Assembly (NCBI GenBank): GCA_955652195.1
Contig: CATPBC010000306.1
Coordinates: forward strand, 1-5,224
Length of the DNA stretch: 5,224 nt
DNA from: an uncultured Xanthobacteraceae bacterium
GTDB lineage: Bacteria > Pseudomonadota > Alphaproteobacteria > Rhizobiales > Xanthobacteraceae
Direction of reading: 5' to 3'
Positions 4,671 to 5,224 of the stretch are shown here, one piece after another. Made by a program: the position numbers and the translations under genes. The notes under the pieces are model-generated. The model was not told where the DNA came from, made no database searches, and was given only the letters and a program-made list of their open reading frames with translations. Numbering within the stretch: position 1 is the stretch's first letter; the number at the start of each line of letters is the position of its first letter.

Positions 4671-4850
4671 AGCGATGAGGCGCCGCGGATCGCGGCGAAT
4701 ATCGCCAAGCTGCCGGAGTTCCCGCAGAAGTTATTACGGCTGATGGCAACGAGCCACCAAGTGGCAGCTTGTCTGGGCGGGGCTTATTTTCTGCCTTCAC
4801 GCGACTCAGATATCATAAGCCTTGCAGGCTCCATCGACCCCGCCGCTTAA
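4671..4850 (+). pseudogene. C-terminal fragment of the same small-protein family (copy 4, or the rest of copy 3)
   Basis: In the frame containing 4671 the translation is SDEAPRIAANIAKLPEF, corresponding to the family's C-terminal helix (DEARRIAANIAKLPELL). It is followed by an unrelated extension (PQKLLRLMATSHQVAACL) to TAA 4848-4850. The frame opens only after a TAA at 4632-4634 and has no start codon or ribosome site near the homologous part. Copy 3 upstream lacks exactly this segment, so the two may be halves of one split gene, or two separate relics. Confidence 0.6.
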
Positions 4851-4883
4851 CCGCACGGCGGCACCAGATGACCCGCGCGGGAG

Positions 4884-4930
4884 AGACCCCGATCGTCGTT
4901 CCTCACGATTGGGGTCTTTCTGTTGTTTTT
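4884..4930 (+). terminator. strong intrinsic terminator, plus strand
   Basis: AGACCCCGATCGT (4884-4896) pairs with ACGATTGGGGTCT (4905-4917), thirteen pairs with one G-U, around an eight-base loop. It is followed by TTCTGTTGTTTTT. No intact plus-strand gene ends close before it, so it probably served the gene now decayed around 4671-4850. Confidence 0.85.
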
Positions 4931-4934
4931 GGGC

Positions 4935-4972
4935 AAATAAAAAATGCCCCGGCCGCGTGAACGACCAGGGCA
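4935..4972 (-). terminator. strong intrinsic terminator, minus strand
   Basis: On the minus strand TGCCCTGGTCG (4972-4962) pairs with CGGCCGGGGCA (4955-4945), eleven pairs including two G-U, around a six-base loop. It is followed by TTTTTTATTT. Read on the plus strand the two wobbles become C-A mismatches, so the minus direction is the functional one. It should end a gene entering from the right edge. Confidence 0.85.
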
Positions 4973-5046
4973 GAGGAAGGTAACATGCAATTTGCAGAAC
5001 GCTCGTTTCCGGTTTTTGGTTCCCAGGAAAAGGAACTGATCTTGCC

Positions 5047-5224
5047 CTATGCGGCCGATTGCAGATAGGCGCGCATTCGTCTGCCATGTTCTGCTCGCGC
5101 CCTGTCGCGTTGTCGGTTGCGTGGCGAGCATATCGTCGAATGCCGTTGACCACTTGTCGGAAGCTCCAGCCTGCGCTTCTTCCCAGCCGTCATGCTCCCT
5201 GCTGGTGAAGCCCTGATTTTCGGG
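5047..5224 (-). pseudogene. 3' part of an unidentified minus-strand gene, probably frameshifted (partial)
   Basis: From the right edge the minus strand reads PENQGFTSREHDGWEEAQ, then AGASDKWSTAFDDMLATQP and TTRQGA, a helical, charged, protein-like stretch. That frame then runs on through the terminator at 4935-4972 without a stop. A neighbouring frame gives MRAYLQSAA and stops at TAG 5047-5049, a more natural end before the terminator. I infer a frameshift at about 5105-5130. It resembles small helical alphaproteobacterial proteins with a 'P.TT..GA' segment, but I cannot name it. The start lies outside the window. Confidence 0.45.

Larger units (their letters stand above)
4020..4679. other. 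possible inserted segment flanked by GATGAG
   Basis: GATGAG occurs at 4020-4025, where copy 3 loses homology, and at 4674-4679, where the missing C-terminal part of the same family resumes. The 654-bp interval carries the intact secreted-protein gene. No terminal inverted repeats or transposase are visible, and a six-base match at a Asp-Glu codon pair could be chance. Confidence 0.22.

Noticed and set aside
4422..4743. Overlapping opposite-strand frames (minus 4422-4664, plus 4540-4743)
   Set aside because: Both begin with TTG, lack ribosome sites and match no family I know; the plus one runs in the wrong frame through the RIAANIAKLP fragment.
4830..4866. ACCA near 4862-4865 preceded by a CCGCCG/CGGCGG hairpin, suggesting a tRNA or tmRNA 3' end
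   Set aside because: There is no GGTTCGA T-loop, acceptor partner or anticodon arm; the hairpin is only six pairs with a ten-base loop.
1..5224. CRISPR array, integrase, transposase or a new defence-type operon
   Set aside because: No regularly spaced repeats, no terminal inverted repeats with a transposase and no group of intact co-directional genes are present; the four intact frames are unrelated to one another.

Overview
The window looks like accessory or decaying chromosomal DNA from an alphaproteobacterium of the Bradyrhizobium/Nitrobacteraceae type. That assignment is inference from remembered families, not from a search. The families are: the Tat-type ABC substrate-binding protein with an RRREL...WPLTAQAQ leader, the short stand-alone ATP-dependent DNA ligase ending in REAEEDWG, the small RRFPPPWS...LAYVYFEDE...RIAANIAKLP protein, the coiled-coil 'AERHVAQGEEHLARQRKLI' protein, and an interspersed hairpin repeat around 'GGGTCAAAAGCGGA'. 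No transposase, integrase, tRNA, rRNA or CRISPR array is visible.

Layout. 1-400: the 3' end of an unknown plus-strand gene, a possible ATGA-coupled 38-residue membrane peptide, and a convergent minus-strand hypothetical gene. The start region of that minus-strand gene (Shine-Dalgarno plus ATG) is tandemly duplicated with a 33-bp period. 530-1125: a minus-strand graveyard with an internally deleted, frameshifted ABC substrate-binding gene, an interspersed hairpin repeat, and a fragment resembling an alpha/beta hydrolase. 1168-1575: an intact four-helix membrane protein of AT-richer composition. 1800-2015: an intact coiled-coil small protein using a GTG start. 2066-2664: an ATP-dependent DNA ligase gene broken by one missing base. 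2850-3096: a zinc-ribbon protein gene with a frameshift and a stop.

3300-4850: several scattered pieces of one small-protein family (RRFPPPWS / LAYVYFEDE / RIAANIAKLP). One piece is fused to a second copy of the ligase C-terminal tail. Among them lie a three-hairpin cluster (possibly a minus-strand small RNA), an intact secreted aromatic-rich small protein (4043-4342), and 330 bases without a recognisable gene. 4884-4972: two strong back-to-back intrinsic terminators pointing at each other. 4973-5224: the decayed 3' end of a minus-strand gene running in from the right edge.

The intact reading frames (minus 138-401, 1168-1575, 1800-2015, 4043-4342) do not form an obvious operon or pathway. 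The clearest signal is gene decay: at least six recognisable genes carry single-base deletions, internal deletions or chimeric joins. I see no convincing new multi-gene system. The most interesting points are the duplicated translation-start module, the ligase-tail/small-protein chimera, the possible insertion within a small-protein gene, and the candidate minus-strand structured RNA.
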